Positions 53,248 through 60,428 of a stretch of DNA of 64,000 nt are shown piece after piece. Location of the stretch: contig NZ_JAJNCL010000003.1 of the NCBI RefSeq assembly GCF_021025955.1, positions 681,562 to 745,561 of the forward strand. The letters are read 5' to 3'. Source of the DNA: Rhodococcus qingshengii. Lineage in GTDB: Bacteria > Actinomycetota > Actinomycetes > Mycobacteriales > Mycobacteriaceae. The position numbers were made by a program, and so were the translations under genes. The number at the start of each line of letters is the position of its first letter. Positions within the stretch are counted from its first letter, which is position 1. Below the pieces are notes generated by a model that ran no database searches, was not told where the DNA came from, and saw nothing but the letters and a program-made list of their open reading frames with translations.

Positions 53248-53316
53248 GATGTAAGAGTTCTTTGACATCAGGCATACGTAGACCTACGCTCAGGCATGTC
53301 AAAGAACTCTTACATC
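53248..53316. promoter_or_regulatory. Long perfect inverted repeat around a promoter
   Basis: Two perfect 21-base arms (53248-53268 and 53296-53316; each contains AAGA-N2-TCTT and TTGACAT) separated by 27 bases. On the plus strand TTGACA (53262-53267) and TACGCT (53285-53290) are spaced by 17 bases, a near-consensus promoter for the membrane/HTH pair. On the minus strand the mirrored TTGACA pairs with TACGTA at 16 bases. Each arm thus holds a -35 element and an operator-like palindrome; the small HTH protein is the obvious candidate ligand. Confidence 0.75.
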
Positions 53317-53327
53317 TGGGAGGCTTC

Positions 53328-53738
53328 ATGAGCACCACTGCACGGTGGAGCCTGATCATCGGTATCGGCGCCGCAGCAACGCTGGCCTTCAGCTTTTTTG
53401 CAGCATTGACCGCCGACGACCGGAAGACGTTGGCCTTCATAGTCTTCGCTGTCGTCATGGCACCGGCTTGTATCGGGTCGGCGTGGGCCCTTTTTCCATC
53501 GGAGAACAACAAGGCCCCCGCCTACCCTGAGGACACTGTCGAAACCGAATGGAGTCGCAAGGCCGGCTTCGGTGCGTTCACCGACTTGATCACTGCCATG
53601 GGGATCGCACTGATCGCGCACAATGTCTTCGGCGCTCCCGAACTGCCGCTCGTAATGTTTACAGCCCTCGGGCTGGCCGACTTCGGAATCCGGTACTGGG
53701 CAGTGTCGAGGGACCGCACCCCCACTATCGAGATCTGA
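53328..53738 (+). CDS. Four-helix membrane protein paired with HTH regulator
   Basis: 136 residues with four helices (about 7-27, 34-54, 82-102, 106-124): WSLIIGIGAAATLAFSFFAA, FIVFAVVMAPACIGSAWAL, then a loop TVETEWSRKAGFGAFTD and two more. ATG at 53328 follows GGGAGG. The helix count and the adjacent small HTH gene match the widespread DUF2178-like membrane protein + YozG-type regulator pair. Function unknown. The stop overlaps the regulator's start (TGATG). Confidence 0.75.
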   Translation: MSTTARWSLIIGIGAAATLAFSFFAALTADDRKTLAFIVFAVVMAPACIGSAWALFPSENNKAPAYPEDTVETEWSRKAGFGAFTDLITAMGIALIAHNVFGAPELPLVMFTALGLADFGIRYWAVSRDRTPTIEI

Positions 53739-53926
53739 TGCGCAACAACCTTCAAGAACTCCGGACGGCAGCCGGATTGTCACAGCAAGCGTGCGCCGAC
53801 GCGCTCGGCATCACACGCCAGACCGTCATCTCTATCGAGAAGGGTCACTTCGACCCACGCCTGTCACTGGCGTTCCGAATCGCCGAATATTTCGACAAAC
53901 GCGTCGACGACGTCTTCTCGAACTGA
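53738..53926 (+). CDS. Small XRE-family HTH regulator (YozG-like)
   Basis: 62 residues, almost entirely a Cro/C1-type helix-turn-helix: NLQELRTAAGLSQQACADAL followed by GITRQTVISIEKG and FDPRLSLAFRIAEYFDKRVDDVF. Coupled to the membrane protein by a one-base overlap. As a dimer it probably binds the palindromes at 53248-53316 and regulates its own operon; this is inference from layout. Confidence 0.88.
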   Translation: MRNNLQELRTAAGLSQQACADALGITRQTVISIEKGHFDPRLSLAFRIAEYFDKRVDDVFSN

Positions 53927-53950
53927 CGGAAAATCAGTCGAGCTGCGGTT

Positions 53951-54178
53951 TCAGTCGAACAGAGTTGGCGATCCGTTTTCGTCTTTCCCGTCTTCGACGG
54001 CCGTGGCCTTCTTGCCCGAGCCCTTGCGGACGACGGTCAGCGTCGTCGTTCGACGCGACAACCTGTGCCCGTCACTGTGTTCGAGCAGCGCCATGCCCTG
54101 GCGAACTTCGACTACCGTCCACGGACCCGCATGGCCGGCTGCCTGCACGAGGTCACCGGACTCCACCTCAGTTGCCAT
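53951..54178 (-). CDS. Small hypothetical protein
   Basis: 75 residues. It begins MATEVESGDLVQAAGHAGPW, with a compact SH3-like beta pattern (TVVEVRQGMALLEHSDGHRL) and a charged tail (KKATAVEDGKDENGSPTLFD). The ATG at 54178 has AGGAG 5 bases upstream; a GTG two codons earlier is possible. Family not recognised. It is convergent with the HTH gene. Confidence 0.7.
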   Translation of the reverse strand: MATEVESGDLVQAAGHAGPWTVVEVRQGMALLEHSDGHRLSRRTTTLTVVRKGSGKKATAVEDGKDENGSPTLFD

Positions 54179-54259
54179 GACCACTCCTTGTTCGTCGTGT
54201 CCTGCACGTTCTCCCTCCTATTATCGACGCGGTCGCCAGGTAGTCGACGCGCAGGGTAC

Positions 54260-55087
54260 CTACGCTGCAGCCGCAACCTTGACCGCGTGGCCGACTTCGG
54301 CTCGGAATGCCGCATATTCGGGTGAGCCGCGGAGGTCGTCAGGGTCGACGCCTGTTCGTGGCAGATCGATTTTCAGATCGAGCGCGACCTTGCCCGGCCT
54401 GCTTGTCAGGACCACGACCCTGGAGCCGAGAAATGCTGCCTCGTCGGCGCTGTGAGTGACGAAGACACTCGTTCGCCCGGACTCGGCGCTGACGTTGCGG
54501 AGGTCCTCCTGCAGACGCTCGCGGGTGAGGGCGTCCAGCGCGGCAAAGGGCTCGTCCAACAGAAGCAACGACGTTTCGGCCGCCAAAGCCCGGGCAATTG
54601 CCACCCGCTGCTGCTGCCCGCCGGAGATCTCCCAGATTCGCCGGTCCGCAGTGCCGCCCAGCCCGACGCGGTCGAGGAGTTCGTCGCGTCTTTGCCCGCG
54701 GTCGCTCTTTGCAACGCCGGCGTATTTGAGTGCCAGATCGATGTTGCCGCCGACGGACTTCCACGGGAAGAGCCGCGGCTGCTGAAACACCACTCCCGCA
54801 CTCGACCCGGGGATCGGGTCGGATCCCGACACCTGAACCGTTCCGCTGGATGGGTTTTCGAATCCCGCAATCAACCGCAGCAAGGTGCTCTTGCCGCAAC
54901 CCGACGCTCCGACGAGGACCAGGAACTCACCAGGTGCGACGTCGATCGATACCGGTCCGAGCGCCGTTACGGACTCTCGGCCGTGGCCGTATTTGTGTGA
55001 GACGGTGTCGATTCTGATCGCGCCCGGGCGGTCGGGTGCGAACCCTCCGACCGCTTGCTGTGCGGTCACGCTACTGGTCAAGGACAT
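54260..55087 (-). CDS. ssuB: Sulfonate/taurine-type ABC transporter ATPase
   Basis: 275 residues. ATPase motifs: Walker A GASGCGKSTLLRLI (about 58-71), Q-loop VVFQQPRLFPW, signature ISGGQQQRVAIARAL and Walker B LLLLDEPFAALD. It is the nitrate/sulfonate/taurine subgroup (SsuB/TauB). The ATG at 55087 overlaps the 3' end of the binding-protein gene by 17 bases. Supplies sulfur from organosulfonates when sulfate or cysteine is scarce. The cysteine leader upstream supports a sulfur substrate. Confidence 0.88.
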   Translation of the reverse strand: MSLTSSVTAQQAVGGFAPDRPGAIRIDTVSHKYGHGRESVTALGPVSIDVAPGEFLVLVGASGCGKSTLLRLIAGFENPSSGTVQVSGSDPIPGSSAGVVFQQPRLFPWKSVGGNIDLALKYAGVAKSDRGQRRDELLDRVGLGGTADRRIWEISGGQQQRVAIARALAAETSLLLLDEPFAALDALTRERLQEDLRNVSAESGRTSVFVTHSADEAAFLGSRVVVLTSRPGKVALDLKIDLPRTGVDPDDLRGSPEYAAFRAEVGHAVKVAAAA

Positions 55088-56171
55088 CGGGAAGCCCCTT
55101 CACATAGAGAGCATTCTGAAACACCGTCAGATCAGGCACACTGTCGATCTGCTTCTGCTCGGCCAGGAATTGCGCTGCACTCTGCAGGTTCACTGCCAAA
55201 TTTCCGGGAGCGCCCTCGGTGCCCAGCCATTCCGGCGAGGAGATCTGCTCGGGAGTGAGGAACACACCCTGCTTCAGCTGCGCTGCCGCGTCTTCCTTGG
55301 AGGCGCCCAATTGCGCGGCAACAGCTTCCGCTGCCGCGTTCGGGTCAGTGGCGATCGTCGTGAGCGCGCGGGCCTGAACCTGGCGCCAGGTATCGACGAT
55401 CTCGGGGTGATCCTTCGCAAACGCGGTCGACACCACACCCAGGTCCAGCGTCGGCTTTCCCGCCGTCGCCAGCTCGCGGCTGGCGATCAACTGTGTTCCG
55501 TCCTTGCGGAGTTCGTCGAGCGTAGGCAGCCAGGTGTAGACGGCGTCGATGTCACCTCGCTGCCAGGCGGCGAGTGATGCTTGCGGCTGGAGATCCACCA
55601 ACTGGACGTCATCTGCGCTGAGTCCGGCCTGGTTCAGAGCCGCCAGCAGACTGTAGTGAGCGGTCGACGCGAATGCCGTGGCCACTTTCTTGCCCCGCAG
55701 ATCTGCCACGGTCTTGATTCCGGTTGCGTTGCGGGCCACCAGAGCTTCGTTGTCACCGGCCACATCGAGAACAAACGCAACCTGGTACGGAATGTTCAGC
55801 GGTGCCGAGAGTCCACGAGCAACCGGACTCGAACCGATTGCACCGAAGTCGATTTCACCTGCGATGAATGCGGTGTTGATATCGGCTCCCGAATCGAACT
55901 TCGTCCACTTCACGTTGTACTCGGGCAGCGCGTCTTCGAGCCAACGGTTGTTCTTGACTATCAAATCGCCGCTCGGGAAGGACTGGTAGGCAATGCGAAT
56001 CGTTTCCTTGGACGAATCCTGGCCCGAATGATCCACCGAGCACGCGCCGAGAACCAGTGCGAGGACGCCGATCAGCACCGTGAACGCAGTCCGGGAGGCC
56101 TTTCCCTCATTGCGCGTCAGATTACTGCTGCGCTCCAGATTACTGCCGGCGCGTTTCTGATTGTCACTCAT
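55071..56171 (-). CDS. ssuA: Sulfonate/taurine-type ABC transporter substrate-binding lipoprotein
   Basis: 366 residues. After a basic N-terminal segment comes a lipoprotein signal: VLIGVLALVLGAC with lipobox LGAC, Cys near residue 44. The mature part is TauA/SsuA-like: IRIAYQSFPSGDLIVKNN, FIAGEIDFGAIGSSP and AAWQRGDIDAVYTWLPTLDEL. The ATG at 56171 follows GGAGGGG and overlaps the permease stop. Ligand most likely an alkylsulfonate or taurine, by subfamily and regulation. Confidence 0.88.
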   Translation of the reverse strand: MSDNQKRAGSNLERSSNLTRNEGKASRTAFTVLIGVLALVLGACSVDHSGQDSSKETIRIAYQSFPSGDLIVKNNRWLEDALPEYNVKWTKFDSGADINTAFIAGEIDFGAIGSSPVARGLSAPLNIPYQVAFVLDVAGDNEALVARNATGIKTVADLRGKKVATAFASTAHYSLLAALNQAGLSADDVQLVDLQPQASLAAWQRGDIDAVYTWLPTLDELRKDGTQLIASRELATAGKPTLDLGVVSTAFAKDHPEIVDTWRQVQARALTTIATDPNAAAEAVAAQLGASKEDAAAQLKQGVFLTPEQISSPEWLGTEGAPGNLAVNLQSAAQFLAEQKQIDSVPDLTVFQNALYVKGLPDVLDQ

Positions 56172-57025
56172 ACTTTTCCCCTCCAGGGAACGGCGCGGCG
56201 CTCTGCAGCCCGCAGCAGTCCGTCGATGATCAGGCCGGAGAATCCGATGGCGAAGATCCCCACCAGCACAACCGGTGTGTTGTTGTAGTTGCTTGCATCC
56301 TTGACCATTCCGCCGATTCCAGGGATGCCGTTGAACAGTTCGGCTGCGACCACCGACGAGTACGCCATACCCACCGACAGTCGAATTCCCGTGAAAGTTT
56401 CCGGCAAGGCCGACGGGACGACTACGTCTCGGATCACCTGTGCGCGTGAAGCTCCCAACGCTCTGGCCGCTTCGACCAGCCCGACGGGCGCCGCGACGAC
56501 AGCAGCTGTGGTGGCCACTGCTGCGGGCGGGAGAGCAGCGAGCGCCAGCAATGTAATCTTCGGCGCCTCGTCGATTCCCAGCCAGATCACCAGCAGGAAG
56601 AAATACGCCAAGGGCGGCAGTGCGCGCAGGAACGTCAACCACGGTTCGAGCAGACTCCGCAGCCACGTCACCGATCCCATGGCCAATCCGAGGATGACGC
56701 CCAATCCGACGCCGATGATCACACCGACCAGCACTCGTCGCAGCGTCATGTAGAGGTGCTCCCAGAGCAAATATCCCTGATAGCCCCGCACTCCGTCATG
56801 CGTGGTCATCGTGTTGACGAAGGCATGCCAGACCGTGCTCGGAAACGGCACGAAGGTCTCACTCCAGGTCCCGCTGGCTGCCGCGACCTGCCACAGCGCC
56901 AAGAATGCGATCACCGAAAGCACTGGCAGTCCTACGGTGGTCACACTCGAAGCCCACGGCCGGCGCGGCTCACGGTTCGATTCCGAGGCCGGCGTTGGTT
57001 CTTTTGCTTCGACAGAAGTCGACAT
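56168..57025 (-). CDS. ssuC: Sulfonate/taurine-type ABC transporter permease
   Basis: 285 residues with six membrane helices; the EAA loop is EAARALGASRAQVIRDVVVPSALP (about 178-201 in part). The ATG at 57025 has AGGAAG 8 bases upstream. An in-frame extension upstream contains alternating Cys (CVCTCSCIC) and is probably not translated. First gene of permease - binding protein - ATPase, 113 bases after a polycysteine leader peptide that should make expression cysteine-responsive. Confidence 0.9.
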   Translation of the reverse strand: MSTSVEAKEPTPASESNREPRRPWASSVTTVGLPVLSVIAFLALWQVAAASGTWSETFVPFPSTVWHAFVNTMTTHDGVRGYQGYLLWEHLYMTLRRVLVGVIIGVGLGVILGLAMGSVTWLRSLLEPWLTFLRALPPLAYFFLLVIWLGIDEAPKITLLALAALPPAAVATTAAVVAAPVGLVEAARALGASRAQVIRDVVVPSALPETFTGIRLSVGMAYSSVVAAELFNGIPGIGGMVKDASNYNNTPVVLVGIFAIGFSGLIIDGLLRAAERRAVPWRGKV

Positions 57026-57138
57026 CGCTGTTCTTCCTCGACGTACGGAAATTCCGGCACATATGCAGCTACAAGTGCATACGCAAGGACGAAGGCGCAC
57101 AGGGAGGCGCCATTCTCACTCAGGAGAGTCGGAAGGAA

Positions 57139-57213
57139 TCAACAGCAACAGCAGTGAGCACCAAGACGGCACAGGTCGACGGCGATGCGTCGTGTCAGTG
57201 GCGTCGTGGGCAT
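57139..57213 (-). CDS. Polycysteine leader peptide (sulfonate transporter operon attenuator)
   Basis: 24-codon ORF: ATG start, core LTRRIAVDLCRLGAH, then CCCC immediately before TGA. Upstream, TTGCGG - 17 bases - TACTAA ends about 8 bases before the ATG, so the mRNA is leaderless. The core matches the leader at 5953 (LTRRRAVDLCRLGG) beyond the cysteines. Directly after the stop, CTTCC can pair with GGAAG in the ribosome-binding site of the permease, so a ribosome stalled on Cys codons would free that site: the mechanism described for mycobacterial cysteine attenuators. It is on the same strand as, and 113 bases before, ssuC. Confidence 0.87.
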   Translation of the reverse strand: MPTTPLTRRIAVDLCRLGAHCCCC

Positions 57214-57268
57214 GGGGGTAATTAGTACCTGTGTCGTCAATTACCCGCAACTGCGGGGGAAATAGGCG

Positions 57269-57963
57269 TCAGCCTGCCAAGCGAACGGACAGCGAATACA
57301 TCAGCGGAAGCTCGGGACGTCCGGCCGGGACTCTCCAGCGCTTGCCGCCGAGTTCGGCCATCTCCTCGAATCCTTGCCAGCCGTTGACGTACGGGTACTC
57401 ATCGAAGGACTCGAGCAGCAGTCCGGCCCGCCGCAACGCGCCGAGTACCTCGGCAATAGACCAGTTGAATTCACATGAGGGGAAGGGATTTTCGAAATTC
57501 GCGATTCCACCTCCCGGAGCACCCGGCAAGACAAGATCGACTGAATCTGCCACGTAGTCGCCTACGGCACCGGGTTCGGTCACCGGGGTCCCGCCTCCGT
57601 ACGGTCGAACTTTCTCCGGGCGGCGGCGGCTTCGCGGAGCCATCCAGATACTTCCCCTCGCTCGAACTCGGCGGCAATGCCGGAATCCGCGGACAAGGTT
57701 CGGGCGAAGTCGATCGCGGAATCCGAGAGGTCGACGCCGGTCACATTGGCACCGAGGGCCGCCAAACTCAACGAATCCTGACCGGAATTGCACTGCAAAT
57801 GCAGAATCGAGGAGCCTGCAATCTCGCCGAGCAGCGCCACCTCTTCCGGAAACAGGGTCGACCCGCCGTTGCGAAAGAACTGTGCCTGGTCTCCTTTGTG
57901 GCTGTTGTGAGCGACGGTTGCCGCATTCCACGACAACCGATTCATCTCCACTGCATCCACGGT
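57269..57963 (-). pseudogene. Class I SAM methyltransferase, internally deleted and frameshifted
   Basis: The N-terminal part (MNRLSWNAATVAHNSHKGDQ onward, SAM motif LHLQCNSGQDSLSLAALGANVTGVD split over about 42-66) runs to KFDR in one frame and stops soon after. In another frame, starting at the same point, the C-terminal part of the family appears: GGGTPVTEPGAVGDYVAD, then NFENPFPSCEFNWSIAEVLG and ESFDEYPYVNG. The usual middle of about 60-70 residues (catalytic core between FDR and GGGTPVTEP) is missing. Thus an internal deletion with frameshift, near base 57600, has inactivated the gene. The intact family methylates small molecules. Confidence 0.8.
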
Positions 57964-58097
57964 GCCCACCTTGTCCAACCTCTCGGCCCCAACCTCTCCG
58001 GCCCACAACCTCACACAACAAGTCCGCACGAGTTCACCACGACCTCGGTCACGTCGGCAATCGATTTAACTCGGCCGGAAACCTATCCGAACAATCC

Positions 58098-58111
58098 TGG
58101 AACAGGTTACA
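58098..58111. promoter_or_regulatory. KstR-type palindrome upstream of LLM oxidoreductase
   Basis: TGGAACAGGTTACA fits TNNAACNNGTTNNA at all fixed positions, 31 bases before the LLM gene's GTG, where a repressor would block the promoter. The outer bases are less symmetric than in the site at 35436. Confidence 0.45.
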
Positions 58112-58141
58112 GTTTTTTGACGGACCATCTAAGGAGAACCA

Positions 58142-58987
58142 GTGCGCTACGGACTCAGCCTGTTCACCAGTGATCGCGGTATCCGCCCCGCCGAGGCGGC
58201 AAAGGCTGCCGAGGCGAATGGATTCGACGCCTTCTACGTTCCGGAGCACACTCACATCCCGGTGTCGAGGGATTCCGATCACCCCGGAACCCAGTCGGCA
58301 GAATTGCCCGACGACCGTTACATGCGCACACTCGACCCCTGGGTCGCCCTGAGTACCGCGGCGTCGGTCACGAGCACCATCCGGTTGGGTACGTCCGTGG
58401 CCCTCCCCCTCGAACACGATCCGATCACTCTCGCGAAAACCATCGCATCGCTGGACCATCTCTCCGACGGTCGCGTGGTTTTCGGCGTCGGATTCGGATG
58501 GAATGCAGAGGAACTCGCAGACCACGGCGTACCGCCCAACAAACGCCGGACCGCACTCCGTGAGTACCTCGAAGCCATGGGAGAACTGTGGTCGAAGGAA
58601 GAAGCTTCGTACGACGGCCAATTCGTGAAGTACGGGCCAAGTTGGGCCTGGCCCAAGCCTGTTCAGAAAGCCCGTCCGCCCATCCTCCTGGGAGGTGGCG
58701 GCAACGAGAAGACTTTCAAGTGGATCGCCAAGTCTGCCGACGGTTGGATCACCACGCCCATCGAGCAGGAGATCGACGGAAACGTAGAACTGCTTCGAAA
58801 GATCTGGGCCGAAGCAGGTAGGGTCGGCGAGCCTGAAATAACAGTCCTGGCAGGCAAACCCGACCCGGAGAAGCTCGCCCACTGGGCAGACATCGGTGTC
58901 ACCGAAGCAATGTTCGGCACTCCGGACAAGAGCCCCGAAGAGGTTGTCGGATACATGGAACGTCTGGCAACCAAGCTTGGACGGTGA
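58142..58987 (+). CDS. LLM-class (probably F420-dependent) oxidoreductase
   Basis: 281 residues of the luciferase-like TIM-barrel family. Motifs: GFDAFYVPEHTHIPV (about 28-42), LDHLSDGRVVFGVGFGWNAEELADHG (about 101-126, split), PPILLGGGGNEKTFKWIAKSADGW. This pattern is typical of F420-dependent TIGR03619-type enzymes. GTG start with TAAGGAG upstream. The KstR regulon of M. tuberculosis includes a member of this family (Rv3520c), so a role in sterol catabolism is plausible given the upstream palindrome. Confidence 0.88.
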   Translation: MRYGLSLFTSDRGIRPAEAAKAAEANGFDAFYVPEHTHIPVSRDSDHPGTQSAELPDDRYMRTLDPWVALSTAASVTSTIRLGTSVALPLEHDPITLAKTIASLDHLSDGRVVFGVGFGWNAEELADHGVPPNKRRTALREYLEAMGELWSKEEASYDGQFVKYGPSWAWPKPVQKARPPILLGGGGNEKTFKWIAKSADGWITTPIEQEIDGNVELLRKIWAEAGRVGEPEITVLAGKPDPEKLAHWADIGVTEAMFGTPDKSPEEVVGYMERLATKLGR

Positions 58988-59006
58988 GGTCCGCCACAGC
59001 ACCTTG

Positions 59007-59026
59007 ACCTCAACTGCACTCGAGGT
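59007..59026. promoter_or_regulatory. SoxR/MerR-like box before flavin reductase - sodA
   Basis: ACCTCAACTGCACTCGAGGT is an imperfect palindrome (16 of 20 positions symmetric) resembling SoxR boxes (CCTCAAG...CTTGAGG). It lies between TTGACC (59004-59009) and TAACGT (59029-59034), spaced 19 bases as in MerR-family-controlled promoters; a 17-base spacing to TTTAAC is also possible. Confidence 0.45.
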
Positions 59027-59090
59027 TTTAACGTCGGTATTGCACAAGACAGTGCAACGACAGAAGACCGAGGCAGAAGAGGGGTGAGGA

Positions 59091-59663
59091 GTGACCACAA
59101 AACTGGTTGGCGCCCAATCTGTTTCGGACGGACCCGTTGATTCGGAGCTGTCCATCCGAAGCTCCTTCGTCGAGGCGTTCCGGAACCATCCCGCCGGCGT
59201 CTCGATCATCACGGCAACGGGCGACGACGGCCCGGCCGGAATCACGTCGTCGTCGCTGATCTCGATCAGCGCCGATCCGGCGGTTCTGGCGTTCTCACTG
59301 CAGTCGTTGCGAGGTTCTGCCAGAGTCATTGCTTCCGCCCGCAGTTTTGTTGTTCACCTGGCAAATTCGGCAAACGAGCGACTGGCTGCCACGTTCGCGA
59401 CCCGCGGCGCTGTGCGCTTCGGGGACGATATGCCCTGGTCGTTACTGCCGACCGGTGAACCATTCCTGCATGGGACGGGCCATGCCCTGCGCGCAGTTCC
59501 CTTGAATGCCACAACGTGTGGCTCCGCAGTGATTGTCACCGCACGCGTAGTCGACGTCATCGATCCGCAGCAGGTTTCGGCGCCACTGGTCTATCACGAT
59601 CGAACCTACAGAAACCTGACCCCTCACAATATCTCCTCAAAGGAAGGCACATCACATGACTGA
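59091..59663 (+). CDS. Flavin reductase-like FMN-binding protein
   Basis: 190 residues with the split-barrel flavin-reductase fold: [20 protein letters not shown] (about 31-50), [20 protein letters not shown] (about 50-69) and [18 protein letters not shown]. Members reduce FMN/FAD for partner monooxygenases or act on flavin directly. GTG start after GAGGAG. It overlaps the superoxide dismutase start by 8 bases, an unusual pairing suggesting joint response to superoxide or free-flavin stress. Confidence 0.85.
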   Translation: MTTKLVGAQSVSDGPVDSELSIRSSFVEAFRNHPAGVSIITATGDDGPAGITSSSLISISADPAVLAFSLQSLRGSARVIASARSFVVHLANSANERLAATFATRGAVRFGDDMPWSLLPTGEPFLHGTGHALRAVPLNATTCGSAVIVTARVVDVIDPQQVSAPLVYHDRTYRNLTPHNISSKEGTSHD

Positions 59664-60282
59664 ATACGTTCTCCCCGAGCTGGATTACGACTACGCCGCT
59701 CTCGAGCCCCATATCTCCGGCGAGATCATGGAACTGCACCACAGCAAGCACCACGCCACCTACGTGGCTGGCGCCAACAGCGCAATCGAGCAGTTGGCTG
59801 CTGCGCGTGAAGACGGCACGATCACCGCGAAGGCACCGCTACTCAGCAAGAACCTCGCCTTTCACCTCGGCGGCCACACCAATCACTCCATCTTCTGGAA
59901 GAACCTCTCCCCCAACGGCGGTGAGCGGCCGGAGGGCGAGTTGGCAGCCGCCATCGACGAGCACTTCGGCTCCTTCGACGCATTCGTGAACCACTTCTCC
60001 GCTGTAGCAACCACTTTGCAGGGATCCGGCTGGGCAGTACTGGCCTACGACACGATCGGGCAGCGACTGGTCATCGAGCAGCTCACCGATCAGCAAGGCA
60101 ACATCAGCATCGGCATCGTTCCGCTGCTCATGCTCGACATGTGGGAGCACGCCTTCTACTTGCAGTACAAGAACGTCAAGGCCGACTACGTGAAGGCCTA
60201 CTGGAATGTCATCAACTGGGAAGACGTCGCACAGCGCTACGCAACGGCCACTGCCGCGACGGGCTTGATCGTCCAGGCTTGA
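59656..60282 (+). CDS. sodA: Superoxide dismutase (Fe/Mn family)
   Basis: 208 residues, cytosolic or leaderless-secreted. Metal ligands are His in [10 protein letters not shown] (about 28), His in GHTNHSIFW (about 75), and Asp/His in [11 protein letters not shown] (about 160 and 164). [20 protein letters not shown] is the family opening. Metal choice between Fe and Mn cannot be fixed; the Q and G near the active site ([11 protein letters not shown]) lean to Mn. RBS AGGAAGG precedes the ATG. Converts superoxide to peroxide and oxygen. Confidence 0.95.
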   Translation: MTEYVLPELDYDYAALEPHISGEIMELHHSKHHATYVAGANSAIEQLAAAREDGTITAKAPLLSKNLAFHLGGHTNHSIFWKNLSPNGGERPEGELAAAIDEHFGSFDAFVNHFSAVATTLQGSGWAVLAYDTIGQRLVIEQLTDQQGNISIGIVPLLMLDMWEHAFYLQYKNVKADYVKAYWNVINWEDVAQRYATATAATGLIVQA

Positions 60283-60294
60283 TTACTTCCGATC

Positions 60295-60336
60295 AACCCA
60301 GCTCGGCGCGGTGGCTCCGTTACCGAGCTGGGTTTC
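60295..60336 (+). terminator. Rho-independent terminator of sodA
   Basis: 12-bp perfect stem AACCCAGCTCGG with CCGAGCTGGGTT and a 16-base loop, 12 bases after the stop, followed by TCTG. Confidence 0.85.
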
Positions 60337-60428
60337 TGCACCCCAGAGGTCGATGTATGTGAAGACAGGTAACATACACCGAGCGCGGCTGACTCGGCCG
60401 TCAGCCGATTCGACTCCGAGGGGAACCA

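Noticed and set aside
57580..58029. 149-codon frame as a complete small methyltransferase
   Set aside because: It ends right after the SAM-binding part, and the missing C-terminal half is found in another frame, so it is half of a broken gene.
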